Of a stretch of 64,000 nt of DNA, positions 55,594 to 63,886 are shown one piece after another. Location of the stretch: positions 4,402,001 to 4,466,000 of the forward strand of contig NZ_BAABED010000001.1 in NCBI RefSeq assembly GCF_039539965.1, written 5' to 3'. Every line of letters begins with the position of its first letter. The first letter of the stretch is position 1. The notes below the pieces were generated by a model that did not search any database, had not been told where the DNA came from, and worked only from the letters and a program-made list of their open reading frames with translations. The DNA is from Arthrobacter methylotrophus (GTDB lineage: Bacteria; Actinomycetota; Actinomycetes; Actinomycetales; Micrococcaceae). The translations under genes and the position numbers were made by a program.

Positions 55594-57386
55594 GACCTTC
55601 GTCAGGAATCACCCTCGGCGGCAGGTTCCAGCTGACCAGTCGCATTGCGATTGGCGGCATGGGAGAGGTCTGGAGGGCCAAGGACCAGATCCTTGGTCGG
55701 ATCGTTGCCATCAAGGTGCTCAAGGAGGAATATACCGGCGACCCCGGGTTCCTCCAGCGCTTCCGAGCCGAGGCCCGCCACACCGCGTTGCTTAACCACG
55801 TCGGGATTGCCAACGTCTTCGACTATGGAGAAGAAGACGGCTCCGCCTACCTGGTAATGGAGCTGGTGCCGGGTCAGCCGTTGAGCAGCATCCTCGAGCG
55901 TGAGCAGGTCCTTTCGCCGGACCGCACACTGTCCATCATTTCCCAGACTGCCCGGGCGCTTGCGCCCGCGCACGCCCAGGGCCTGGTGCACCGCGATATC
56001 AAACCGGGCAACCTGCTGATCACGCCGGACTTCCGTGTCAAGATCACTGATTTCGGCATCGCGCGCCTCGCGGACCAAGTCCCGCTCACACAGACCGGAC
56101 AGGTCATGGGTACCGCCCAGTATCTGGCGCCGGAACAGGCTACGGGACAGACGGCCACGGGTTCCTCTGACATATATTCACTCGGTGTTATTGGGTACGA
56201 GTGCCTCACCGGGCACCGTCCGTTCTCCGGTGAATCGCAGATCGCCATTGCGCTGGCCCAGGTCAACGACGCCCCGCCGCCGCTGCCTGAAAGCCTGCCC
56301 ACTCCCGTTCGCGCGCTGCTGATGTCCATGCTCGCCAAGGACCCGAAGAACCGTCCTGCAGACGCCATCAAACTGGCCGAGGCGGCGGAAGCGATCCGTC
56401 GGGGCGACATCGCCGCGGCCCATGCAGCCGTGCCAGGGATGTTGTTGTTCGAATCCGCCACGGGTCCCATCACGGCACCTACCAGCATCGCTACGGCGCC
56501 TACAGGCATCGTCACCTCGCCCTACGGCCAGGAAACGCGTTCGACGTCGACGTCGGCACTTCCGGTGATCGGCGCCGCGGCGGCAGGAGCCGCAGGGGCT
56601 GCGGGCGAAGGTGGAAATGCGCTCTCCCGCGCCAATGCCCTGGCCGCCGAGCGTAGCTTGGATGAGGCCGACGAGCACGACCAGTACCTCCATGAGGAAG
56701 AGGAGTACCAGACCGAGCCGCAACGGAAAAGGCGCAGTCCGTGGACTTGGCCGCTCATCGCCCTGATTGTGCTCGTGCTCCTTGCCTTGCTCGGCGCGTT
56801 CCTGACCCAGTCCGGATTCTTCAACCCAAGTAGTCCGGCACCGGCCAGCACGAACCCTCCGTCCGTGACCTCCAGCGCGCCCCCTACCTCCGCGAGTCCG
56901 ACCCCCACGGAGACTTCGGCCAGCCCGACACCCACCGCGACCACCCCGGAGGCCATCAACCTGATCCCGGAGGCGTACAAGGGCCAGCCGTATGACAGGG
57001 TGCGCTCGGACCTCAACGCGCTCGGCCTCGTCGTCAACGGTATCCAGGTCTTCGATCCATCAACGCCTGGCACTGTCATCGACATCAACCCTTCCGGCCC
57101 CGTGCCCAAGGGAGCGACGATTGACGTGAGCTACTCCAAGGGGCCGCAATTGGTTTCGGTACCGACCATCGGCAAGGGAGCGACCGAATCACAAGTGCAG
57201 GCTGTCATCGAAGGCGCAGGCCTGCGCTGGGTGACGGGAGCCCCCGTTGATGGAACAACCGGCCAGGCGCCGGGAACATTCGTCAGCTCCGATCCTGCCG
57301 CCGGACAGAAAGTGGCTGCTGGATCCGTGGTGACCTACCACTTGTCCACGGCGACGCCTACTCCCTCTGCCACGAGCAGCAAATAG
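55590..57386 (+). CDS. Ser/Thr kinase with two PASTA domains (PknA position)
   Basis: A 598-residue transmembrane kinase. The kinase core (about 12-270) has [10 protein letters not shown], the ATP lysine in [17 protein letters not shown] and DFG. After a linker and a transmembrane helix (about 390-412) come two PASTA repeats (about 450-520 and 522-592), which sense muropeptides or lipid II outside the cell. In Mycobacterium the kinase at this place, PknA, has no PASTA. GTG start in a GTGA overlap with pbpA. Confidence 0.93.
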   Translation: MRPSSGITLGGRFQLTSRIAIGGMGEVWRAKDQILGRIVAIKVLKEEYTGDPGFLQRFRAEARHTALLNHVGIANVFDYGEEDGSAYLVMELVPGQPLSSILEREQVLSPDRTLSIISQTARALAPAHAQGLVHRDIKPGNLLITPDFRVKITDFGIARLADQVPLTQTGQVMGTAQYLAPEQATGQTATGSSDIYSLGVIGYECLTGHRPFSGESQIAIALAQVNDAPPPLPESLPTPVRALLMSMLAKDPKNRPADAIKLAEAAEAIRRGDIAAAHAAVPGMLLFESATGPITAPTSIATAPTGIVTSPYGQETRSTSTSALPVIGAAAAGAAGAAGEGGNALSRANALAAERSLDEADEHDQYLHEEEEYQTEPQRKRRSPWTWPLIALIVLVLLALLGAFLTQSGFFNPSSPAPASTNPPSVTSSAPPTSASPTPTETSASPTPTATTPEAINLIPEAYKGQPYDRVRSDLNALGLVVNGIQVFDPSTPGTVIDINPSGPVPKGATIDVSYSKGPQLVSVPTIGKGATESQVQAVIEGAGLRWVTGAPVDGTTGQAPGTFVSSDPAAGQKVAAGSVVTYHLSTATPTPSATSSK

Positions 57387-57440
57387 GACACTATGCCGAC
57401 CGGACGCTCCACACCTGCCCACAGAGAGGACAGCACTCCA

Positions 57441-59348
57441 ATGACAACCCAGCGCGTCCTCAATGGGCGGTACGAACTCGGTGAACTACTCGGCCGTGGC
57501 GGCATGGCGGATGTCTACAAGGGCACCGACACGCTGCTCGGCCGAACCGTGGCGGTAAAGCTGCTCCGTGCCGATCTTGCCCGCGATCCACAGTTCCATG
57601 CTCGCTTTAAGCGCGAGGCGCAGGCAGTGGCGGCACTGAACCACTCCTCGATCGTGGCCATCTATGACACTGGGGAGTACACAGTGTCCGGTGGTCCGGG
57701 CGAGGACGTCCGGGTCCCTTACATCGTCATGGAATACGTGTCCGGCCGGACTCTCCGCGACCTGATCCGCGCCAAGGAACTGGACATCGATCAAGCCATC
57801 GAGTTCATCCTCGGCGTGCTTTCTGCGCTGGAGTACAGCCATAAGGCCGGGATCGTCCACCGTGACATCAAACCGGCCAACGTCATGGTGTCTGGTGATT
57901 CAAACGCCGTGAAGGTCATGGACTTCGGCATTGCCCGAGCCATGGCGGACTCTGCGGCAACCATGACCCAGACCCAGGCTGTCGTTGGTACCGCCCAATA
58001 TCTCTCACCGGAGCAGGCCCGTGGCGAGACCGTGGATGCCCGCAGCGATCTGTACTCTGCGGCGTGCCTGCTGTTCGAAATGCTCACGGGCCGGCCTCCG
58101 TTCACGGGCGACAGCCCTGTCTCGGTGGCTTACCAGCACGTCCGCGAGATCCCCGAACCGGCCAGCTCGTTCAATCCGGCCGTTTCAGAGGCACTGGACA
58201 GCGTTCTTGCCAAGGGCCTGCAGAAGGACCGGGCCGACCGTTTCCAGGATGCGGCAGCCTTCCGCCGTGCCTTGCGCGCGGCCAAGAACGGCGTGGCAGT
58301 TCCCGCCGGAACACCCACGGACCCTCAGGAGCTTGTACCGTCGACGCAACTGCTTCCCGAAGGTTCCTTGGCGCGCGGCCTGACGGGAGCAGAATTCCTG
58401 GACGCCGCCCAGACGGGAGGGCCGGACGGTGGCCGGGACGCCGGCGACCAGGACACCATGCTCGCCTTCGCAGCCAGCGAATCGGACTCAGACCACGACG
58501 GCGCCATGCCGCTTGGGTTCGCCCTTGAACGCGAGCGGACCGCCCGCCAGAAGTCCCGCCGTCGTGCTTGGACGGCCGTAGTGATCATCTTTACGTTGCT
58601 GGTCCTGGCTGGTGGCGGATTCTGGCTGTACAACACAGTGAACCAGAAGCCAGCCCCACCGGCGTTGGTGTCAGTGCCGCAGGTGGCTGGCATGAGCGAA
58701 GCCATGGCACTTCAGGCGCTGTACGGCGCCAATCTCAGCCCCGAGTCACGCCGGGTTCCGCACGATACCGTCGCCAAGGGTACCGTGATCAGCACTGACC
58801 CTGCCGTGGGGTCCGAAGTGGCACCGAACTCGCATATCATCTTGAACGTTTCAGACGGACCGGTCTCCGTGAAAGTACCTGCAGGCCTCAGTGGCCTTAC
58901 CGAAGCCGCCGCGCGCGACCTCCTCCGTCAAGCCGGCCTCGTGGGCGGATCCAGCACTTTGGCCAATAGTCCTACGGTGCCCGCGGGCTCTGTGATCAGC
59001 ACCAAACCCGATTCCGGGGCTGTGGTGGGCACGGGCAGCACCGTCGATTTGGTGGTGTCCACAGGCAAGGTGTCCATGCCTCAACTCGTCGGCTTGAGCT
59101 CGGCGGATGCCGAGGCCCTGCTCAAAGAGAACGGCCTGGCCATGGCAGTCACCGAGCAGGAAAATTCGCAAGTGACCCCGGGCACCGTGACGAGCCAGGG
59201 CGATGCGTTCAAGTCCCTTGTGGAGCAGGGCAAGACCGTCAGCGTGATCGTTGCGAAAGCTCCGGCTCCGTCACCTAGCCCCAGCCCGACGCCTAGCCCG
59301 AGCCCAAGCGATACCCGGGGCGGCCATGGGGGAAACTCAGGCGGTTAG
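57441..59348 (+). CDS. pknB: Ser/Thr kinase with three PASTA domains
   Basis: A 635-residue transmembrane kinase that controls growth and division. The core has LLGRGGMADVYKG, VAVKLLRAD, HRDIKPAN and DFG near residues 18-160; a transmembrane helix lies near 378-400, and three PASTA repeats cover about 407-605, followed by a Pro/Ser tail. I start at ATG 57441, from which NGRYELG follows as in relatives; ATG 57393 in frame is possible. It is the last gene of the cluster and nearly meets the convergent pabA gene. Confidence 0.94.
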   Translation: MTTQRVLNGRYELGELLGRGGMADVYKGTDTLLGRTVAVKLLRADLARDPQFHARFKREAQAVAALNHSSIVAIYDTGEYTVSGGPGEDVRVPYIVMEYVSGRTLRDLIRAKELDIDQAIEFILGVLSALEYSHKAGIVHRDIKPANVMVSGDSNAVKVMDFGIARAMADSAATMTQTQAVVGTAQYLSPEQARGETVDARSDLYSAACLLFEMLTGRPPFTGDSPVSVAYQHVREIPEPASSFNPAVSEALDSVLAKGLQKDRADRFQDAAAFRRALRAAKNGVAVPAGTPTDPQELVPSTQLLPEGSLARGLTGAEFLDAAQTGGPDGGRDAGDQDTMLAFAASESDSDHDGAMPLGFALERERTARQKSRRRAWTAVVIIFTLLVLAGGGFWLYNTVNQKPAPPALVSVPQVAGMSEAMALQALYGANLSPESRRVPHDTVAKGTVISTDPAVGSEVAPNSHIILNVSDGPVSVKVPAGLSGLTEAAARDLLRQAGLVGGSSTLANSPTVPAGSVISTKPDSGAVVGTGSTVDLVVSTGKVSMPQLVGLSSADAEALLKENGLAMAVTEQENSQVTPGTVTSQGDAFKSLVEQGKTVSVIVAKAPAPSPSPSPTPSPSPSDTRGGHGGNSGG

Positions 59349-59360
59349 CGCTGGTAGCAG

Positions 59361-60002
59361 CTAGCGCTGGATCAGGGGACTCAGGGTGGCTGCACGGGCG
59401 GCTGCTCCGGACATCCCCAGTGATTCAAGCCAATTGCCGAGCATGAGGTAACCACCTTCGGTCAGTACCGATTCAGGGTGGAACTGCACTCCGCACAGCG
59501 GCGCCGTGCGGTGCTGCAGGCCCATGACTACCCCGCTGGCGGTTTCAGCGGTGATTTCCAGGACGTCGGGGATACTCTCGCGGACAGCTGCCAAAGAGTG
59601 GTAGCGCGTGGCCGTCACCGGCGACGGCAGACCGGCGAAAACGCTCTTGCCGTCGTGTTGCACGGGTGAGGTCTTGCCATGCATCAGCTCGGGCGCATGG
59701 GTGACCGTGCCACCATAGGCCTCCGCCAACGCCTGATGGCCAAGGCAGACGCCGAACATCGGTTTGTTGTGGTCTCCGCACCACTTGATCAACTCGATGC
59801 ACACGCCCGCTTCGGCAGGGGTGCCGGGACCGGGGGAGATCAATACCCCGTCTCGGGCGTCCGCCAGTTCGATCGCCTCGGCGAGGGTGACGTCGTCGTT
59901 CCGGACCACTGTGGTTTCCGCACCGAGTTCCTGCAAGTAGCCGACGAGGGTGTAAACGAAGCTGTCGTAGTTGTCCACGACGAGGATTTTCTTGGTGCTC
60001 AT
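59361..60002 (-). CDS. Glutamine amidotransferase, aminodeoxychorismate/anthranilate synthase component II
   Basis: A 213-residue class I glutamine amidotransferase that supplies ammonia to PabB or TrpE. ILVVDNYDSFVYTLVGYL (6-23), SPGPGTPAEAG, the nucleophile in FGVCLGHQALAEAYGG, and the HPES at the end give the full Cys-His-Glu triad. Sequence alone does not separate PabA from TrpG; its place next to pknB is the standard actinobacterial one (annotated trpG or pabA). ATG overlaps the upstream small membrane protein gene (ATGA). Confidence 0.92.
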   Translation of the reverse strand: MSTKKILVVDNYDSFVYTLVGYLQELGAETTVVRNDDVTLAEAIELADARDGVLISPGPGTPAEAGVCIELIKWCGDHNKPMFGVCLGHQALAEAYGGTVTHAPELMHGKTSPVQHDGKSVFAGLPSPVTATRYHSLAAVRESIPDVLEITAETASGVVMGLQHRTAPLCGVQFHPESVLTEGGYLMLGNWLESLGMSGAAARAATLSPLIQR

Positions 60003-60169
60003 GGCTGCTGTGCTGAACCAATCGTTGAGTCGGTGAGGGTGGTGAACTGTGAAAACCAGGGGAAGAGGAACTCGACCATCAGGACAAGCGCGCATGCCGC
60101 GAGGGCTGCTGATGTCAGGATACGCACCCACAGGGGTCCCGGGAGGTGACGGAAGATCCATCCGTACAT
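59999..60169 (-). CDS. Small membrane protein between sortase and PabA/TrpG
   Basis: A 56-residue protein starting MYGWIFRHLPGPLWVRIL, with one transmembrane helix (about 12-35) and a short extracytoplasmic tail ending QFTTLTDSTIGSAQQP. It begins 3 bases after the sortase stop and overlaps the amidotransferase start by ATGA. Coupling on both sides and the clear membrane pattern argue that it is a real gene. The function is unknown. Confidence 0.7.
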   Translation of the reverse strand: MYGWIFRHLPGPLWVRILTSAALAACALVLMVEFLFPWFSQFTTLTDSTIGSAQQP

Positions 60170-60172
60170 GGG

Positions 60173-61027
60173 TTATCCCTTTCCGCGCGTATCGGCGACT
60201 TGTTTGGCAATGTCCTGCGGCGGCCCGGCAGATGCTGGCTGCCAGCTTTCCAGCAAGGAGTAGGCGATGATGCGTTCTTGCGCACCGAATCGCGGATTGC
60301 AGCTGGTCATGGTCAAGTAGCCTTCGGTGGGTGTTGCTCCGGGCTGGGTGGGGACCGGAAGAAGGACGTCCGTCCGTGAAGGCAGCACGATCTGGTTGTT
60401 GCGGAAAACGTATGTGTAGTAGCCGTCGTTGGTCTGCACGTAGATTTTGTCGCCTGGAACCAAGAGGTGGATGTTATCCAACACCGCGCCATGGGTCTGG
60501 CGGTGTCCCGCGACGGCGAAATTGCCCGGGGCCCCAGGCATGCTCGTGGAGCCGTAGTGGCCGAGACCCAGCGTGTCCAGGACGTCGGAGCTGGTTCCCT
60601 CGATGATGGGCCGCGAGTAATCCGGTCCGAACCGGGGAATGTACATGATGCCGATCATGCTGCCATGCCCAGGAGCCTGGGCAACCACGGGCTTCCCGTA
60701 GTCCGGTGCTCCGGCAGTGGGGGCGGCGGGCGTGAGGGGTCCCGCGAAATCCTTGGCAAAGCCGTGGACGGCTTGGCTTTGTTTCGCATCGGCTTCGATA
60801 TTGGTCCACCACAGCTCCCACGCTACAAAGAGCAAGAGGACAACACCTGCGGTGACGAGGAGCTCGCCGATGACTTGGACGACCTTGCGCACCATGTCAG
60901 CCCTGCTTGGGCGTCCCTTGCGTCGAGCCGAGCGGGACTTGTGTCTCCCGGGGCGGGGACCCTCCGCACCGATTTCCGCGTCGTCGTCGGACATGGCAGC
61001 GGCTTGTTCCGTCTGCTCCTGCGGCAA
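60173..61027 (-). CDS. Class E sortase
   Basis: A 284-residue transpeptidase that links surface proteins to the cell wall. It has a basic N-terminus, a transmembrane anchor (about 50-72), then the sortase domain with catalytic His in VAGHRQTHG, Cys in LTMTSCNPRFG and Arg in AQERIIAY, typical of actinobacterial class E. The TTG at 61027 is preferred because GAGGAG lies 5 bases upstream; ATG 60994 is the alternative. It is divergent from crgA. Confidence 0.93.
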   Translation of the reverse strand: MPQEQTEQAAAMSDDDAEIGAEGPRPGRHKSRSARRKGRPSRADMVRKVVQVIGELLVTAGVVLLLFVAWELWWTNIEADAKQSQAVHGFAKDFAGPLTPAAPTAGAPDYGKPVVAQAPGHGSMIGIMYIPRFGPDYSRPIIEGTSSDVLDTLGLGHYGSTSMPGAPGNFAVAGHRQTHGAVLDNIHLLVPGDKIYVQTNDGYYTYVFRNNQIVLPSRTDVLLPVPTQPGATPTEGYLTMTSCNPRFGAQERIIAYSLLESWQPASAGPPQDIAKQVADTRGKG

Positions 61028-61202
61028 TGGGTCTCCTCTTGACAGGCGCGGAGGCTCGGCGACGAACAGTCTCCGAAATCCGGCTAGACTTGATTGCTAG
61101 TACGAACCCGGAATTGCCGCGTGCGCGTTGACCGCTGGAATCTTCCTTCCTGCAGGATATCAAGCCGGCGTGGCCTTTCATTCAGCCGGCCAAGGAGGAT
61201 CC

Positions 61203-61454
61203 GTGCCCGAGTCCAAGTCCCGCAAGAGGTCCACCCGCCCCACCGAGGCGGCCACCGCACAGCAATACAAGCCGAACCCCGTCTGGTACAAGCCCGTCAT
61301 GTTCGGACTGATGATCATCGGCTTGCTCTGGATCATCACTTTCTACATCACCAGCGGCCAGCTTCCCGTGCAAGCATGGGCGTCCTGGAATATCGTTGCA
61401 GGCTTCGGCATTGCGATCGTGGGCTTCCTCATGACCACGCGTTGGCGCTCCTGA
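61203..61454 (+). CDS. crgA: Cell division protein CrgA
   Basis: An 83-residue protein with two transmembrane helices (about 33-52 and 61-79) after a Lys/Arg-rich cytoplasmic start. CrgA recruits division proteins (FtsQ, FtsI, PBPs) at the septum in mycobacteria and Streptomyces. NPVWYKPVMFGLMIIGLLW and MTTRW near the end are typical. The start is GTG 61203 with AAGGAGG 4 bases upstream. Confidence 0.92.
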   Translation: MPESKSRKRSTRPTEAATAQQYKPNPVWYKPVMFGLMIIGLLWIITFYITSGQLPVQAWASWNIVAGFGIAIVGFLMTTRWRS

Positions 61455-61496
61455 GCGGCCACCTCACATTTCCGCCGCCTGATCCGTCTACTAAGC

Positions 61497-62006
61497 ATGA
61501 CCACCAGGCACACCACCATTGATTCCCCGTTGGGCCAATTGACGCTGACTGCCCAGGACGGGGTGCTCACGGGCATCTTTTTCGAGGGGCATTGGCATAT
61601 GCCGTCTTCGGAATTCTTCGGTGCTCCAGCACCTTCGAAGGACCCCTTGTTCCAGCGAGCCGCCGCTGAAATCGGCGAATACCTGGCTGGCGAGCGAACA
61701 GTGTTCGAGGTCCCTTTCAAGGCCTCCGGGAATCCGTTCCAGCAGCAGGTCTGGGCAAAGCTCGAACAAATTCCCTACGGGGAAACCGTCAGCTACGGGG
61801 AATTGGCTACCGAACTAGGTGATCGCAAGCTGTCCCAGGCCGTTGGTTCGGCGGTTGGCCGCAATCCGCTCAGCATGGTCATCCCGTGCCACCGGGTCGT
61901 GGGGCACGACGGGAGGCTCACCGGATACGCTGGCGGCCTTGATAACAAGCGGTTCCTGCTTGAACTCGAAGAACCGGCGGCGGCGAAGGAAAGCAAGCTC
62001 TTCTAA
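61497..62006 (+). CDS. O6-alkylguanine-DNA methyltransferase (Ogt type), copy 1
   Basis: A 169-residue suicide repair protein that takes the methyl group off O6-methylguanine. The acceptor motif is IPCHRVV with Cys131, and the DNA-binding wing region FQQQVWAKLEQIPYGETVSYGELA precedes it. The N-terminal RNase-H-like part is ordinary; there is no Ada Cys domain. It is the first gene of a repair cluster; the stop overlaps the sigma-factor start (TAATG). Confidence 0.93.
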   Translation: MTTRHTTIDSPLGQLTLTAQDGVLTGIFFEGHWHMPSSEFFGAPAPSKDPLFQRAAAEIGEYLAGERTVFEVPFKASGNPFQQQVWAKLEQIPYGETVSYGELATELGDRKLSQAVGSAVGRNPLSMVIPCHRVVGHDGRLTGYAGGLDNKRFLLELEEPAAAKESKLF

Positions 62007-62521
62007 TGGTGCCCAAGAAGCCGTTCGAGCTGATCGTCCGGGAGCACGGACCCACGGTCTTGCGTGTGTGCCGCGTGGTTCTGGGCGTCGACGACGCGGA
62101 AGACGGCTGGTCCGAAACTTTCCTCTCCGCCCTGAAGGCCTACCCGGAACTTCCGGCGGACGCCAACGTCCAGGCCTGGCTCGTGACCATCGCGCACCGC
62201 AGATCCATCGACATTGTCCGGGCCAGGAACCGCCGGCCGGTTCCGGTGGATGAGCTGCCTGTGCGGCCGTCCGCGCTCGGCATCCCGGGCGACGGTCACG
62301 GAGAGGTGCTCGACGCCGTCGGCCAGCTTCCGCCGAAGCAGCGCCAGGCCGTGGCCTACCACTACCTCGCCGGGCTCCCTTACACGGATGTCGCCGAGCT
62401 TCTTGGCGGCACTCCCGACGCCGCCCGTCGGGCGGGTGCCGACGGAGTCAAGGCGCTACGCAGTATTCTCGCCGCCGGCTTCGTGAGCTCCCCAGGCTAC
62501 GTGAAAGAAGAGACCCCATGA
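62006..62521 (+). CDS. ECF-type sigma factor in alkylation-repair cluster
   Basis: A 171-residue sigma factor. Region 2 covers about 7-77 (LRVCRVVLGVDDAEDGWSETFLSALKAY, AWLVTIAHRRSIDIVRAR), and region 4 about 104-155 (LPPKQRQAVAYHYLAGLPYTDVAELLGGTPDAARRAG). No zinc-binding anti-sigma gene follows; instead a methyltransferase gene overlaps by ATGA. It may direct the expression of this repair cluster in response to alkylation (inference). Confidence 0.85.
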   Translation: MVPKKPFELIVREHGPTVLRVCRVVLGVDDAEDGWSETFLSALKAYPELPADANVQAWLVTIAHRRSIDIVRARNRRPVPVDELPVRPSALGIPGDGHGEVLDAVGQLPPKQRQAVAYHYLAGLPYTDVAELLGGTPDAARRAGADGVKALRSILAAGFVSSPGYVKEETP

Positions 62522-63138
62522 CCATCCACCACGAGGAACCGGACGTCTCCGAGTTCTTCGCACGCGTCGATTCCGTCGACCAAGCCGTCCTTCGGCGGCT
62601 CCATGACCGCCTCGCAGCCGAAGCCACGGAACGGCACACCCTCGATATTGCCTACCGCACCTTGGATTCCCCGATTGGCAAACTCCTGCTGGCTGCCACC
62701 GAACGCGGTCTGGTGCGCGTGGCCTTTGACGTGGAAGACCACGACGCCGTATTGCAGCTGCTCGCAGAAAAGCTCAGTCCACGGATCCTCTTCTCCCCGG
62801 CTCGCCTGGATTCCGCAGCCCGCGAGCTGAATGAATACTTCGCCGGGTCTAGGCACAGTTTTGACCTGCCCTTGGATTTCAGTCTTTCGCGCGGATTCCG
62901 CCTCAGCGTCCTGGAGCATTTGCCGCGGATCGCCTACGGCCACACGGAAAGTTACGCCCAGGTGGCCTTGGCGGCCGGAAGCCCCCGGGCCGTTCGCGCG
63001 GTCGGCAGTGCTTGCGCCACCAACCCGCTTCCGGTAATCGTTCCATGCCACCGCGTGGTGAAATCCGATGGATCTTTTGGCAATTATCTTGGCGGCACGG
63101 CGGCCAAGCGCACCTTGCTCGCCCTGGAGGCGGCGTGA
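62518..63138 (+). CDS. O6-alkylguanine methyltransferase, copy 2, with N-terminal extension
   Basis: A 206-residue methyltransferase with the acceptor IVPCHRVV (Cys177) and the RAVRAVGSACATNP wing region intact. It has an N-terminal extension of about 40 residues (EEPDVSEFFARVDSVDQAVLRRLHDRLAAE), acidic and helical, absent from copy 1. It is coupled to the sigma gene by ATGA and to the AlkB gene by GTGA. It may repair, or sense alkylation for the sigma factor. Confidence 0.9.
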   Translation: MTIHHEEPDVSEFFARVDSVDQAVLRRLHDRLAAEATERHTLDIAYRTLDSPIGKLLLAATERGLVRVAFDVEDHDAVLQLLAEKLSPRILFSPARLDSAARELNEYFAGSRHSFDLPLDFSLSRGFRLSVLEHLPRIAYGHTESYAQVALAAGSPRAVRAVGSACATNPLPVIVPCHRVVKSDGSFGNYLGGTAAKRTLLALEAA

Positions 63139-63830
63139 GTTCAGGGGGGACGGAGCCGCTGTTTCCGCTCGAGTTGCCGGATGCGTCCGACGCCGGCCCT
63201 CGGGAGATCGCGCCCGGTGCCGTACACGTTCCGGGCTGGCTGAGCCTTGAGCAGCAACGGTGGATCGCGGCCCGGTTCGGCGAGTGGACCCATGGCCCCG
63301 TCCCCTTGCGTGCCGCGGTTCTTCCCGGCGGTCACCCGATGTCCGTCCGGACGGTTTGCCTGGGCTGGCACTGGCAGCCCTACAGGTATACACGCGAGGC
63401 CTTCGACGTCAACGGGCAGCGAGTTCTCGACTTTCCCGACTGGATGGTTCGTTTGGGTCGCAAAGCCCTGTTCGAGGCATACGGTGACGCTGTCGAAGCT
63501 GCGGACTTCGCGCCGGACACCGCGCTGGTGAATTTCTACGACGGCGCCGCCAAGATGGGGATGCACCAGGACAAGGACGAAAAGTCCCGGGCTCCTGTGG
63601 TCTCACTCAGTATTGGGGACAGTTGCATCTTCCGCTTCGGGAACACGCAGACGCGCACCAAGCCGTATACCGACGTCGAGCTGTCCTCCGGTGACCTCTT
63701 CGTGTTCGGCGCGGCGTCCCGTTTTGCTTACCACGGCATCACCAAAGTGCTCCCCGGAACGTCCCCCCAAGGATGCGGACTGCCCAGCGGGCGGATCAAT
63801 ATCACGATGCGCGTCACTGGAATGTCGTAG
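63135..63830 (+). CDS. AlkB-like Fe(II)/2-oxoglutarate DNA dioxygenase
   Basis: A 231-residue oxidative demethylase for 1-methyladenine and 3-methylcytosine. The iron ligands His144 and Asp146 (MHQDKDE) and His200 (AYHGITK), and the 2-oxoglutarate-binding Arg of GRINITMR (220-226), are present. The start is GTG 63135 in a GTGA overlap with the methyltransferase gene. Confidence 0.92.
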   Translation: MSSGGTEPLFPLELPDASDAGPREIAPGAVHVPGWLSLEQQRWIAARFGEWTHGPVPLRAAVLPGGHPMSVRTVCLGWHWQPYRYTREAFDVNGQRVLDFPDWMVRLGRKALFEAYGDAVEAADFAPDTALVNFYDGAAKMGMHQDKDEKSRAPVVSLSIGDSCIFRFGNTQTRTKPYTDVELSSGDLFVFGAASRFAYHGITKVLPGTSPQGCGLPSGRINITMRVTGMS

Positions 63831-63846
63831 GCCCGGGGCACAATGT

Positions 63847-63861
63847 CAAAAGCAGCTTTTG
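63847..63861. promoter_or_regulatory. 15-base palindrome before the Tag-like gene
   Basis: CAAAAGC and GCTTTTG flank one A; outside them GGGC and GCCC can also pair. It lies in the only sizeable gap (56 bases) of the repair cluster and may be an operator or weak terminator. Confidence 0.35.
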
Positions 63862-63886
63862 CCCGACTTCCTGTGGAGGAATGATC

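Noticed and set aside
59346..59370. Direct repeat TAGCGCTGG covering the stops of pknB and the amidotransferase gene
   Set aside because: Only 9 bases long and both copies are partly coding; likely coincidence.
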